37,711 bases of DNA. It comes from Pseudomonadota bacterium. GTDB taxonomy: Bacteria; Pseudomonadota; Alphaproteobacteria; Sphingomonadales; Sphingomonadaceae. The notes under the pieces are model-generated. The model ran no database searches and was not told the origin of the DNA. It saw only the letters and a program-made list of their open reading frames with translations. A program made the translations under genes and the position numbers. Below, one piece after another: positions 1 through 7,190 of the stretch (within the stretch, counting starts at the first letter, position 1; every line of letters begins with the position of its first letter). Location: positions 1 to 37,711 of the forward strand of contig JAFAEG010000130.1 in the NCBI GenBank assembly GCA_023424095.1. The letters run 5' to 3'.

Positions 1-167
1 ACCCCGGCCTGCGCCGGGGAACAGGTTGTGGCAGCCTCTTTCAATTTCTCCCGCCGCCGCCCGACCAACGTCAGCTTAGCGCCCTCCGCTGCCAGCGCAG
101 CGGCAATAGCCGCGCCGATGCCGGTGCCACCACCGGTCACCACCGCATGTCGTCCGCTCAGCCTCAT
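1..167 (-). CDS. SDR family oxidoreductase, N-terminal part only (cut by window edge)
   Basis: Only the first 55 residues are present; the frame is open to the left edge. Seen: a Rossmann-fold start with the short-chain dehydrogenase cofactor motif TGGGTGIG at residues 11-18, then a helix and second strand ending in GRRRE, a typical NADP/NAD-binding beginning. The ATG overlaps the stop of the upstream fusion gene in an ATGA, so the two are translationally coupled. An SDR beside this kind of hydroxylase fits a catabolic aromatic-CoA or CoA-ester pathway (inference). Odd: the last residues, SPAQAG, are encoded by a CCCCGGC/GCCGGGG hairpin that resembles a dispersed intergenic repeat. The gene may therefore carry an insertion here, or the contig may simply end in a repeat. 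The family is clear; the substrate is not. Confidence 0.8.
   Translation of the reverse strand, partial: MRLSGRHAVVTGGGTGIGAAIAAALAAEGAKLTLVGRRREKLKEAATTCSPAQAG
2..19. repeat. Perfect 7-bp GC hairpin at the contig edge
   Basis: CCCCGGC, loop CTGC, GCCGGGG: a perfect inverted repeat. This form (CCCCGG, short spacer, CCGGGG) resembles short dispersed palindromes common in sphingomonad genomes (recalled knowledge, not searched). It sits inside the reading frame of the truncated SDR. Confidence 0.5.
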
Positions 168-2458
168 GCCTTCAGCATCTCCTGCTCGCGCGCCAGATTG
201 CGCGCCAGTTGCGCCATGCCGCCGAGATAAGGCGGCGGCACCCATTGCCCGCGATGGCCCTGCGCCGCCGCCGCGCGCAGCGTCCAGCTCGGGTCGATCA
301 GATGCGGGCGGGCGAGGGCGACCAGATCGGCGCGGCCCGACGCCAGGATCGAGTTCACATGGTCGGGCTCGTAAATGTTGCCGACCGCCATCGTGGTCAG
401 CCGGCCCTCATTGCGAATCTGGTCGGAGAATGGCGTCTGGAACATGCGCCCATAGATCGGCTGGCACTCGGCCCAGGTTTGCCCCGCCGACACGTCGATC
501 AGATCCGCCCCCGCCTCGGCGAAGGCCTGTGCGATCCGCACCGCTTCATCCGGCGTCACGCCGAGATCGCCCATCCAGTCGTTCGCCGAAATGCGGACCG
601 ACATCGGCTTCTCCACCGGCCACGCGGCGCGCATCGCGGCGAACACCTCCAGCGGATAGCGCAGACGGTTCTCGAGCGAGCCGCCATATTGGTCGTCACG
701 CTTGTTGGTCAGCGGCGTGATGAAACTGGACAGCAAATAGCCATGCGCCGCGTGCAGCTCGATCATGTCGAAGCCGCAGTCGATCGCGCGCCTCGTTGCC
801 GCGACGAACTCCTCCCGCACCCGATCCATATCCCCACGCGTCATCGGCTTCGGCACCTGATTGTCCGGGCCCCACGCCACGTCCGACGCCGCCATGATCG
901 GCCAATTGCCGGCATCCAGCGGCACGTCATAGCCCTCCCAGCCGACCTTGGTTGAGCCCTTCGGCCCCGAATGGCCGAGTTGCAGGCAGAAGCGGGCAGG
1001 GGTGTTTGCGTGGACGAAGGCCACGATCCGCGACCAGGCCGCGGCCTGTTCGTCGCTGTAGAGGCCGGGGCAGCCCGGCGTGATCCGCCCCTCCGCCGAC
1101 ACGCAGGTCATTTCGGTATAGACCAGCCCCGCGCCGCCCTGCGCCCGCGCGCCATAATGGACGAGGTGAAAGTCCTGCGGCTCGCCGTCCACGGCCGAAT
1201 AGGTCGCCATCGGCGAGACGACGATGCGGTTGGCGAGGTCCATGCCGCGCAGCTTGAACGGCGCGAACATCGGGGGCGCGGGCTCGTTCACCGCGCGGCC
1301 CTGCGCCTTGCCCTGGAACCAGCGCTCGACGCCTTCGAGCCATTCCGCGTCCCGCAGCCGCAGATTTTCGTGGCTCACCCGCTGGCTCCGCGTCAGCAGC
1401 GAATAAGCGAACTGGATCGGCTCGAAATGCAGATAGCGGTCCAACGTCTCGAACCATTCGGTCGAGTTGCGCGCGCTGTTTTGCAGCTTCAGCACCTCGA
1501 CCTGCCGCTCCTCGCGATATTCGGCGAGCGCGTCGTCTCGGCTCAGCCCCGGCCGGTTCAGCACCTCGGCCAGCTTGATCGCATCTTCCAGCGCCAACTT
1601 GGTCCCCGATCCGATCGAGAAATGCGCGGTGTGCGCCGCGTCGCCGAGCAGGATGAGGTTCCGATAATGCCAGCGCTCGCAGATGATCCGCGGGAAGCGC
1701 AACCAGGCGTCCGGCCCCTTCAAATGCGCCGCGTTGGACATCAACGCATTGCCGTCGAGATATTTGGCGAAGATGCCTTCGCACAAGGCAATGGCTTCCG
1801 GCTGTTCCATCCGGTCGAGGCCCAATGCGGCCCAGGTTTCCGGCTCCATCTCGACGATGAAGGTCGATCGATTGTCGTCGAACCGGTAAGCGTGCGCCCA
1901 CACCCAGCCTTCCGGCAATTGCTCGAAGGCGAAGGTGAAGGCGTCGAACACCTTGTGGGTGCCGAACCAGAAGAATTTGTTCTTCCGGATCTGGATATCG
2001 ACGCCGAACTGCTCGGCATGCGCCGTCCGGATGCGGCTGTTCGCGCCATCGGCGGCGATCACCAGATCGTAGGCCGCCCAATCGTCCAGGTCGGCGCTCG
2101 CCTCATGCTCGAAATGCAGGACCACGCCGAGCTCCCGCGCCCGCTCCTGCAGGATGTTCAGCAGCCGTTTGCGGCCGATGCCGATGAAGCCATGCCCGGA
2201 GGAGCGGATCGTCTCGCCATGGATATGGACGTCGATATCGTCCCAATGGGCGAATTCGTCGCGGATCGTCGCGCCGCTGACGGGATCGTTCGCGAGCAGA
2301 TTCTCGACCGTCTGGTCGGAGAAGACCACGCCCCAGCCAAAGGTATCGTCCGGCCGATTGCGCTCGAACAGATGAACCTCATGCGCGGGATCGCGCAGCT
2401 TCATCGAAATGGCGAAGTAAAGCCCGGCCGGTCCCCCGCCGAGGCAAGCGATCCGCAT
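164..2458 (-). CDS. Bifunctional aromatic-CoA 5-hydroxylase / OYE-family reductase (salicylyl-CoA or 2-aminobenzoyl-CoA type)
   Basis: 764 residues with two fused flavoprotein halves. Residues 1-380 are an FAD-dependent aromatic monooxygenase: dinucleotide motif GGGPAG at 7-12 and the second FAD motif GDAAHTAHF near 290. Residues 395-764 are an Old-Yellow-Enzyme/NADH:flavin oxidoreductase barrel, with HAAHGYLLSSF and the late RPHLIDP. This architecture is that of 2-aminobenzoyl-CoA monooxygenase/reductase and of salicylyl-CoA 5-hydroxylase; both hydroxylate the ring of an aryl-CoA thioester in the cytoplasm, and the reductase half can then reduce it. The ATG at 2458 was chosen because GAGGAGG lies just upstream and the FAD fold begins there; the open frame extends a further 43 codons without homology. 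It overlaps the SDR start by ATGA and diverges from the acyltransferase gene. Sequence alone does not separate salicylyl-CoA from 2-aminobenzoyl-CoA as substrate. Confidence 0.88.
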   Translation of the reverse strand: MRIACLGGGPAGLYFAISMKLRDPAHEVHLFERNRPDDTFGWGVVFSDQTVENLLANDPVSGATIRDEFAHWDDIDVHIHGETIRSSGHGFIGIGRKRLLNILQERARELGVVLHFEHEASADLDDWAAYDLVIAADGANSRIRTAHAEQFGVDIQIRKNKFFWFGTHKVFDAFTFAFEQLPEGWVWAHAYRFDDNRSTFIVEMEPETWAALGLDRMEQPEAIALCEGIFAKYLDGNALMSNAAHLKGPDAWLRFPRIICERWHYRNLILLGDAAHTAHFSIGSGTKLALEDAIKLAEVLNRPGLSRDDALAEYREERQVEVLKLQNSARNSTEWFETLDRYLHFEPIQFAYSLLTRSQRVSHENLRLRDAEWLEGVERWFQGKAQGRAVNEPAPPMFAPFKLRGMDLANRIVVSPMATYSAVDGEPQDFHLVHYGARAQGGAGLVYTEMTCVSAEGRITPGCPGLYSDEQAAAWSRIVAFVHANTPARFCLQLGHSGPKGSTKVGWEGYDVPLDAGNWPIMAASDVAWGPDNQVPKPMTRGDMDRVREEFVAATRRAIDCGFDMIELHAAHGYLLSSFITPLTNKRDDQYGGSLENRLRYPLEVFAAMRAAWPVEKPMSVRISANDWMGDLGVTPDEAVRIAQAFAEAGADLIDVSAGQTWAECQPIYGRMFQTPFSDQIRNEGRLTTMAVGNIYEPDHVNSILASGRADLVALARPHLIDPSWTLRAAAAQGHRGQWVPPPYLGGMAQLARNLAREQEMLKA

Positions 2459-2543
2459 AGGGCCTCCTCGCTCAATCGCTAGAGAAGGCGGGGGCGGGCG
2501 GCAAGGATGACTCGCGGCGCTTTCACGGCGATAGGTCGGGGCG

Positions 2544-3317
2544 ATGGCGAAGCGATCCCACCAGCCCGGCCCGTGGAGCGCCATCACCAGCGCCGGCCGG
2601 CTCGTGCTGATCCTGGTGCTGATCCCGTTCCTGCTGCCCTTTCATTTCGCCAGCCGCGGAAAGCCGCCGCCCTCGCCGGTGGCGCGCATGGCGCTTCAAT
2701 GGGCGACGCGCCTGCTGCGGCTCAGGGTCGTCGTCGAGGGAGAACCAACCGAAGGCCCGGTGCTGTTCGTCGCCAATCACGTCTCTTGGGCGGACGCTCC
2801 GATCCTCGGCGGCCTGCTTCCGGTCTCGTTCGTTGCGAAGTCGGAGATCGCGGCCTGGCCGCTGATCGGCTGGCTCGCCCGCCGCGCCGGTACCGTATTC
2901 GTCGAGCGCCGCCGCGGCGCCGTCGCCGGCCAGCGCGACGCGCTAGCCGCCCGCCTGGCCGGAGGCGGTCAGGTCCTCCTGTTCGCCGAAGGCGTCAGCG
3001 CCGACGGCAGCGTCGTCCTGCCGTTCAAGCCCGCGCTCTTCGCCGCGGCGATGGCGGAAGACGTCCCCGTCCAGCCGGTCACCATCGTCTACGAGACAGT
3101 CGGCGACGCGCCCGTCACTGACGCCAATCGCCGCCGCATCGCCTGGGTCGGCGAAGCCGCGCTGCTGCCGCACCTGTGGTGGGTGCTGCGGCGGGGAGGG
3201 GCCGACGCCCGAATCACGATCCACCCGCCGGTCGAGCCCGCCGCCTTCGGCTCCCGCGCCGACCTTGCCAGCCATTGTCGCGACATCGTGGCCTCGGCCT
3301 TGCCGCCGACCAACTAG
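2544..3317 (+). CDS. Lysophospholipid acyltransferase (PlsC-like, 1-acyl-glycerol-3-phosphate acyltransferase family)
   Basis: 257 residues. Seen: a hydrophobic N-terminal segment (about 19-34) that should anchor it in the inner membrane, the catalytic NHxxxxD motif as NHVSWAD (H79, D84), a FVERRRG block, and LFAEGVSADGS in place of the usual EGTRS substrate-binding motif. The family transfers an acyl group from acyl-ACP or acyl-CoA to a lysophospholipid, or in some members to an ornithine lipid. Whether this is the essential PlsC or a paralogue such as an OlsA-type enzyme cannot be decided here. The start lies 85 bp from the divergent hydroxylase gene, so promoters for both must sit in 2459-2543. 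The ATPase gene follows 74 bp downstream on the same strand. Confidence 0.85.
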   Translation: MAKRSHQPGPWSAITSAGRLVLILVLIPFLLPFHFASRGKPPPSPVARMALQWATRLLRLRVVVEGEPTEGPVLFVANHVSWADAPILGGLLPVSFVAKSEIAAWPLIGWLARRAGTVFVERRRGAVAGQRDALAARLAGGGQVLLFAEGVSADGSVVLPFKPALFAAAMAEDVPVQPVTIVYETVGDAPVTDANRRRIAWVGEAALLPHLWWVLRRGGADARITIHPPVEPAAFGSRADLASHCRDIVASALPPTN

Positions 3318-3391
3318 CCAGAACCGTTCATCCACAGAAACTTACGCGGTGCGGCTTGCCGCCGCCGCTTGGGGACGGCCAAGACGGTCCG

Positions 3392-4879
3392 GTGATCGCA
3401 AGCATCGACATCGGCCATAGTGACGACGGCACATCAGCACTCGTCGACCTGGAAGAGCTCCTCGCCACGCGCCTGCTGGTGCAGGGCAATTCCGGCTCCG
3501 GAAAGTCGCATCTGCTGCGCCGGATCCTCGAGGGGAGCGCCGGCCTCGTCCAGCAGATCGTGATCGACCCCGAAGGCGATTTCGTCTCGCTGGCCGAAGC
3601 GTTCAGCCATATCGCGGTGGAGGCGGCCGACCACAGCCTGCCCGAAATCGCCAGCATCGCCGCCCGCATTCGCGCCCATCGCGCCTCCGTCGTGCTCAAC
3701 CTCGAGGGGCTGGAGATGGACGACCAGATGCGCTGCGTCGCGACCTTTCTCGGCGGCCTGTTCGATGCGCCGCGCGACCATTGGTATCCGGCCCTGGTGG
3801 TGGTCGACGAGGCGCAGGTCTTCGCCCCCGCCGCCGCCGGGGAGATCTCCGAAGACGCCAGGCGCGCGTCGCTTTCGGCAATGACGAACCTCATGTGCCG
3901 CGGCCGCAAGCGCGGGCTGGCCGGGATCATCGCCACCCAGCGGCTGGCCAAGCTCGCCAAGAATGTCGCGGCCGAGGCCTCCAACTTCCTGATGGGCCGC
4001 ACCTTCCTCGACATCGACATGGCCCGCGCCGCCGACCTGCTCGGCATGGAGCGCCGCCAGGCGGAGACGATCCGCGATCTGGCGCGCGGCGAGTTCCTGG
4101 CGCTTGGCCCCGCCATCGCCCGCCGCCCGGTGCGCGTGCGCGTCGGCACGGTGCAGACCGGGTCGCGCGCCGTCAGCCCCAAGCTGACGCCGCTGCCGCA
4201 GGCCAGCGACGGGCCGATCGCCGATCTGATCTTCGCGCCGATCGAGGAGGCCGCGCCGCCGCCGCCGCCGGTCGCCCGCCCCACCAGCGAGGATCTGATC
4301 CGCGCCATCGCCACGCCGGCTTCGGTCCCCGATCTGCCGACGCTCAGCGACGAGGAACGCGAGGCGGCGCTGACCGAGGTTTTCGCCGAACTCGCCGCGG
4401 CGGATGACGGCCGGGACGCCGCCGGCCTCTATCAGGATTTCCAGCTGCGCTGCCGGATGCGCGGGATCGCCGATCCCACGCCGCTGAAGGATTTTCGCCG
4501 CCGCTACGCCTTGCAGCGGGCCGGCATCGATGATGCGGCGGAATGGGAAGAGGCGATCGCCTTGGCCCAGTCGCTGCCGGAGGAAATGCTCGCGCCCTTC
4601 CTCGCCATCGCCCGGGCCGCGCGCGAGGGCCAGGCCTCGCCGACCGACGATGAACTGGCGCGGCTCTACGGCACGCAGTCGGCCGGTCGCGCCCGGCGGA
4701 TGCTGACCTTCATCGAGGAAAGCGGCCTGATCGTGATTCGCACTGATCTTGCCGGCAAACGCTCGATCGCGTTGCCCCACCTCGGCTGGACCACGGCCGG
4801 CTCCCTCGCCGACCCGAGCCGCCCGCCGCGCCTGGCGCGCATCGACGCACGCGAACAGAAGCGCGCCGCGGGGCGCTAG
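3392..4879 (+). CDS. HerA/DUF87-family ATP-binding protein
   Basis: About 495 residues from a GTG start. Seen: Walker A GNSGSGKS at 32-39, an IDPEGDF segment at 58-64, Walker B VVVDEAQVF with D139/E140, then MCRGRKRGLAGIIATQRLAKL, the arginine and sensor region of HerA/FtsK-like hexameric motors. A Pro/Ala-rich linker follows, then a C-terminal part whose last 70 residues (DELARLYG...GRARRML) read like a winged helix. The HerA family includes DNA-pumping ATPases, but no NurA nuclease or other partner is encoded nearby, so the role is unknown. The GTG at 3392 was chosen because homology begins there and the frame upstream overlaps plsC; its ribosome site is weak (GGGGACGG about 15 bases away), so a TTG at 3356 is possible. 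Confidence 0.75.
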   Translation: MIASIDIGHSDDGTSALVDLEELLATRLLVQGNSGSGKSHLLRRILEGSAGLVQQIVIDPEGDFVSLAEAFSHIAVEAADHSLPEIASIAARIRAHRASVVLNLEGLEMDDQMRCVATFLGGLFDAPRDHWYPALVVVDEAQVFAPAAAGEISEDARRASLSAMTNLMCRGRKRGLAGIIATQRLAKLAKNVAAEASNFLMGRTFLDIDMARAADLLGMERRQAETIRDLARGEFLALGPAIARRPVRVRVGTVQTGSRAVSPKLTPLPQASDGPIADLIFAPIEEAAPPPPPVARPTSEDLIRAIATPASVPDLPTLSDEEREAALTEVFAELAAADDGRDAAGLYQDFQLRCRMRGIADPTPLKDFRRRYALQRAGIDDAAEWEEAIALAQSLPEEMLAPFLAIARAAREGQASPTDDELARLYGTQSAGRARRMLTFIEESGLIVIRTDLAGKRSIALPHLGWTTAGSLADPSRPPRLARIDAREQKRAAGR

Positions 4880-4882
4880 CGG

Positions 4883-4902
4883 CAAAAAATCAGCGTTTTT
4901 TG
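4883..4902. terminator. Possible bidirectional terminator between the ATPase gene and tRNA-Arg
   Basis: CAAAAAA, loop TCAGCG, TTTTTTG. The arms are perfectly complementary over 7 bp and end in a T run on both strands. It lies just after the plus-strand ATPase stop and just after the 3' end of the minus-strand tRNA, where both transcripts should stop. The stem is AT-only, so strength is uncertain. Confidence 0.4.
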
Positions 4903-4907
4903 GGAGG

Positions 4908-4984
4908 TGGCGCACCCAAGAGGATTCGAACCTCTGACCTCTGCCTTCGGAGGGCAGCGCTCTATCCAGCTGAGCTATGGGTGC
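4908..4984 (-). tRNA. tRNA-Arg (anticodon CCG)
   Basis: A 77-nt gene including an encoded CCA end. Acceptor arms GCACCCA and TGGGTGC pair fully. The D-arm contains AGCTCAGCTGGATAGAGC, the anticodon stem is CTGCC/GGCAG around the loop CTCCGAA, and the T-arm is AGAGG-TTCGAAT-CCTCT. The anticodon CCG reads CGG, an arginine codon common in this high-GC DNA. It lies downstream of the dapB operon on the same strand, 63 bp from the lipoprotein gene stop. Confidence 0.97.
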
Positions 4985-5047
4985 ATGTTCGCCGAAGCGG
5001 AAGCGGCTCCTAGCAAGGAAGCGGGCAGGGGGCCAGTCCTGAAAGTG

Positions 5048-5458
5048 TCAGCGCGTCGCGGCCTGCGGCGGAATGACGATGGGCTGAAACTGGCCGAGGC
5101 CGCACACCGCCGATCGGTCGCTGTTCGCGGTCGAAAGCACGATCGTGTCGGTGCTGCACAGGCGGGGCAAAGCGGTGCGATAGGTGATGCGCGGGCCGTT
5201 CATCAGCGCCGGACAGGCGAAGGGCAGGCGGTTTCGAAGCAGGCTGCCATCGTCCATCGTGAAATCCACCGTGCGGGCGTCGCGCACGACATGGCCGCGG
5301 ATCCGCGCCTGATCGACGCAGGAGACGGGTGGCCCGGACGGCGTGCCGGCCGACAGCGCCCAGGCGTCGGCGCGACCGATCTCCTGCTGGCCGTCCAGCT
5401 CATCGGTGCAGGCGGCGGCCAGCGGGAGAAGGAGCAGGGCGGCGGTGAGGCGCTTCAC
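5048..5458 (-). CDS. DUF6491-like lipoprotein
   Basis: 136 residues. A short signal peptide ends in the lipobox LAAAC (C17), so the protein is predicted to be a lipid-anchored periplasmic protein. The mature part has a CVDQARI start, a central RNRLPFACPAL block and a C-terminal CGLGQFQPI, a cysteine pattern I associate with the DUF6491 family seen in Sphingomonadales. No enzymatic motif is visible and the function is unknown. The GTG start at 5458 overlaps the nth stop in a GTGA, making this the last gene of the dapB run. The family assignment is from memory and moderately sure; lipoprotein status is stronger. Confidence 0.72.
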   Translation of the reverse strand: MKRLTAALLLLPLAAACTDELDGQQEIGRADAWALSAGTPSGPPVSCVDQARIRGHVVRDARTVDFTMDDGSLLRNRLPFACPALMNGPRITYRTALPRLCSTDTIVLSTANSDRSAVCGLGQFQPIVIPPQAATR

Positions 5459-6132
5459 ACGGATACCTTTCGCTGGGCGCTGGGCGGAGAATCGCCCGGC
5501 GGCGGCGTCTTGGGCTTATAGCGGCAAAGGTGAGGGACGACACAGCGCCAGCATTCCGGCTTGCGCGCCTTGCAGACATAGCGGCCGTGCAGGATCAGCA
5601 GATGGTGGGCGATGTTGCGCCACGGTGCCGGCGTTTCCTTCTCCAGCCGCGCCTCGACCGCCTCGACCGTCTTGCCGGGCGCCAGACCGGTGCGGTTGCC
5701 GATCCGGAAGACGTGGGTGTCGACCGGAAAGGTCTCCGCCCCGAAGGCGACGTTCAGCACCACGTTGGCGGTCTTGCGGCCGACCCCGGGCAGAGCCTGC
5801 AGCGCGTCGCGATCGTTCGGGATCTGTCCCCCATGGTCGCGCACCAAAGCATCGGACAAGGCGATCACATTCTTCGCCTTGGTGTTGAACAGCCCGATCG
5901 TCTTGATGTGCTGCTTCAGCTGCTCCTCGCCGAGCGCCACCATCTTTGCGGGCGTGTCGGCGATCTTGAACAGCTCCCGCGTGGCGATGTTCACCCCCGC
6001 GTCGGTCGCCTGCGCCGACAGCACGACCGCGACCAGCAGGGTGTAATCATTGACCGATTCCAGCTCGGTCTTCGGCTCCGGCGTCCGCTCCCCCAGCAGC
6101 CGGTAGAACTCGGCGATGTCGGCCTTCTTCAT
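5455..6132 (-). CDS. nth: Endonuclease III (base excision repair DNA glycosylase/AP lyase)
   Basis: 225 residues, the normal length. It removes oxidised pyrimidines and cleaves the abasic site. Seen: the helix-hairpin-helix LPGVGRKTA with catalytic K120, the catalytic D138 in VDTH, and the [4Fe-4S] ligands C187, C194, C197 and C203 in C-x6-C-x2-C-x5-C spacing. The C-terminal tail beyond the cluster is Pro/Ser-rich and not conserved. The start ATG at 6132 is fixed by an ATGA overlap with the aminotransferase stop and by the MKKADI beginning; the open frame upstream is antisense-like sequence. It sits within the dapB operon, where dapB-nth linkage is, from memory, common in sphingomonads. Confidence 0.96.
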   Translation of the reverse strand: MKKADIAEFYRLLGERTPEPKTELESVNDYTLLVAVVLSAQATDAGVNIATRELFKIADTPAKMVALGEEQLKQHIKTIGLFNTKAKNVIALSDALVRDHGGQIPNDRDALQALPGVGRKTANVVLNVAFGAETFPVDTHVFRIGNRTGLAPGKTVEAVEARLEKETPAPWRNIAHHLLILHGRYVCKARKPECWRCVVPHLCRYKPKTPPPGDSPPSAQRKVSV

Positions 6133-7190
6133 GCCAAAGCCGCGCCGAGCCGTTCCAGTCCCGCCTCCAAATCCGCGGTGAGCCCGCCGAGGCCGATGCG
6201 GAAGCGATCCGCGCAGCCGAAGAAGCGGCCGGGGACGATTGCGGTGTCGTAGCGGTCGCGCAACATGGCGTGCAGCACGTCCACATCGCCGTCGACCAGG
6301 CGCGGGAAAGCGGTGATGCCGCCGGGCTGGCTGACCCATTCCAGCTTCGGCTGATCGGCGACGAAGTCCGCAAACAAAGCGCGATTGTGCGCCAGCCGCT
6401 CGGCATTGCCGGCCGCGACCGCGTCCAGCCGCTCCAGCGCGATCAGGGCGAGCCGCTCGGTCGCATGGGCCTGCGCGACGCCGAACAATTCGTTCAGCCG
6501 CCACATCCGTTCGGCCAGCTCCGGTTCCGCGATGATCCAGCCGCAGCGCAGGCCGCTGAGGCCGTACACCTTGGTGAGGCTGCCGGTGCAGACGAAGGTG
6601 TCGGAGAGCAGAGCCGCGCTGCTCTGCGGCTCGCCGGCCGAATCGAGGAAAATCTCGTCGATCAGGACCCGCGCGCCGTGCCGCGCCGCCAGTTCGCCGA
6701 GCGCGCGCAGGGTCGCCTCGTCCGTGCGGTTGCTGGTCGGATTGTTGAGGTTGGTCAGCGCGATCAGCCGGGTCTGCGGCGTCAGCATCCGCTCGACGGC
6801 GTCCAGATCGATGCGGAAATCCGGCGCGACGCGGTCGAAATGCCGGACCTTGGCGCCGCAGAAGCGCGCCGCCGCGGTGATCGGCTCATAGCCCGGCCGT
6901 TCGATCAGTACTTCGTCGCCGGGGTCGATCAGAGCGGCGAGCGCCAGCATGTTCGCCATCGACGCGCCGTCGGCCATCACGATCCGCTCCGGCCCGACGC
7001 CGATCTTGCGCGCGATCGCCGCGCGCAACGGCGGGTAGCGGTAGCGGCTGGCGCCGTCGATCTCGAGGTCGGCCAGGCTGATCCCGAACCGGTCGAGGCG
7101 GACATGCGGCACTTCGCTGGAGCCGAGATTGTAGCGCAGCAGCGCCTGGTTCTTCGCCCAGTACATATATTCGGACTGGAGCATCCTCAT
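6129..7190 (-). CDS. PLP-dependent aminotransferase, class I/II
   Basis: 353 residues. Fold-type I features are visible: the YRYPPLR substrate segment near 50, Asn in NLNNPTSN (N150), Asp in LIDEIFLD (D178), the Schiff-base lysine K207 in SLTKVYGLSGLRCGW, and a C-terminal IGLGG with a preceding FRIG arginine. The family transfers an amino group between an amino acid and a 2-oxo acid; the substrate is not deducible. The start at 7190 makes an ATGA overlap with the permease stop and has GGAAAG upstream; a second ATG two codons later is possible. Because it is translationally coupled to an amino acid permease, import and deamination of the same amino acid is a reasonable inference. NLNNPTSN differs from the usual NPxNPTG. 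Confidence 0.87.
   Translation of the reverse strand: MRMLQSEYMYWAKNQALLRYNLGSSEVPHVRLDRFGISLADLEIDGASRYRYPPLRAAIARKIGVGPERIVMADGASMANMLALAALIDPGDEVLIERPGYEPITAAARFCGAKVRHFDRVAPDFRIDLDAVERMLTPQTRLIALTNLNNPTSNRTDEATLRALGELAARHGARVLIDEIFLDSAGEPQSSAALLSDTFVCTGSLTKVYGLSGLRCGWIIAEPELAERMWRLNELFGVAQAHATERLALIALERLDAVAAGNAERLAHNRALFADFVADQPKLEWVSQPGGITAFPRLVDGDVDVLHAMLRDRYDTAIVPGRFFGCADRFRIGLGGLTADLEAGLERLGAALA

Noticed and set aside
971..2482. Long open frame on the plus strand opposite the hydroxylase fusion
   Set aside because: Arg/His/Ala-rich translation without any domain; it is the usual antisense shadow of a high-GC gene whose sense strand has clear motifs.
4907..5521. Plus-strand frame running through the tRNA and the lipoprotein gene
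   Set aside because: Crosses a tRNA and is antisense to a lipoprotein with a good signal peptide.
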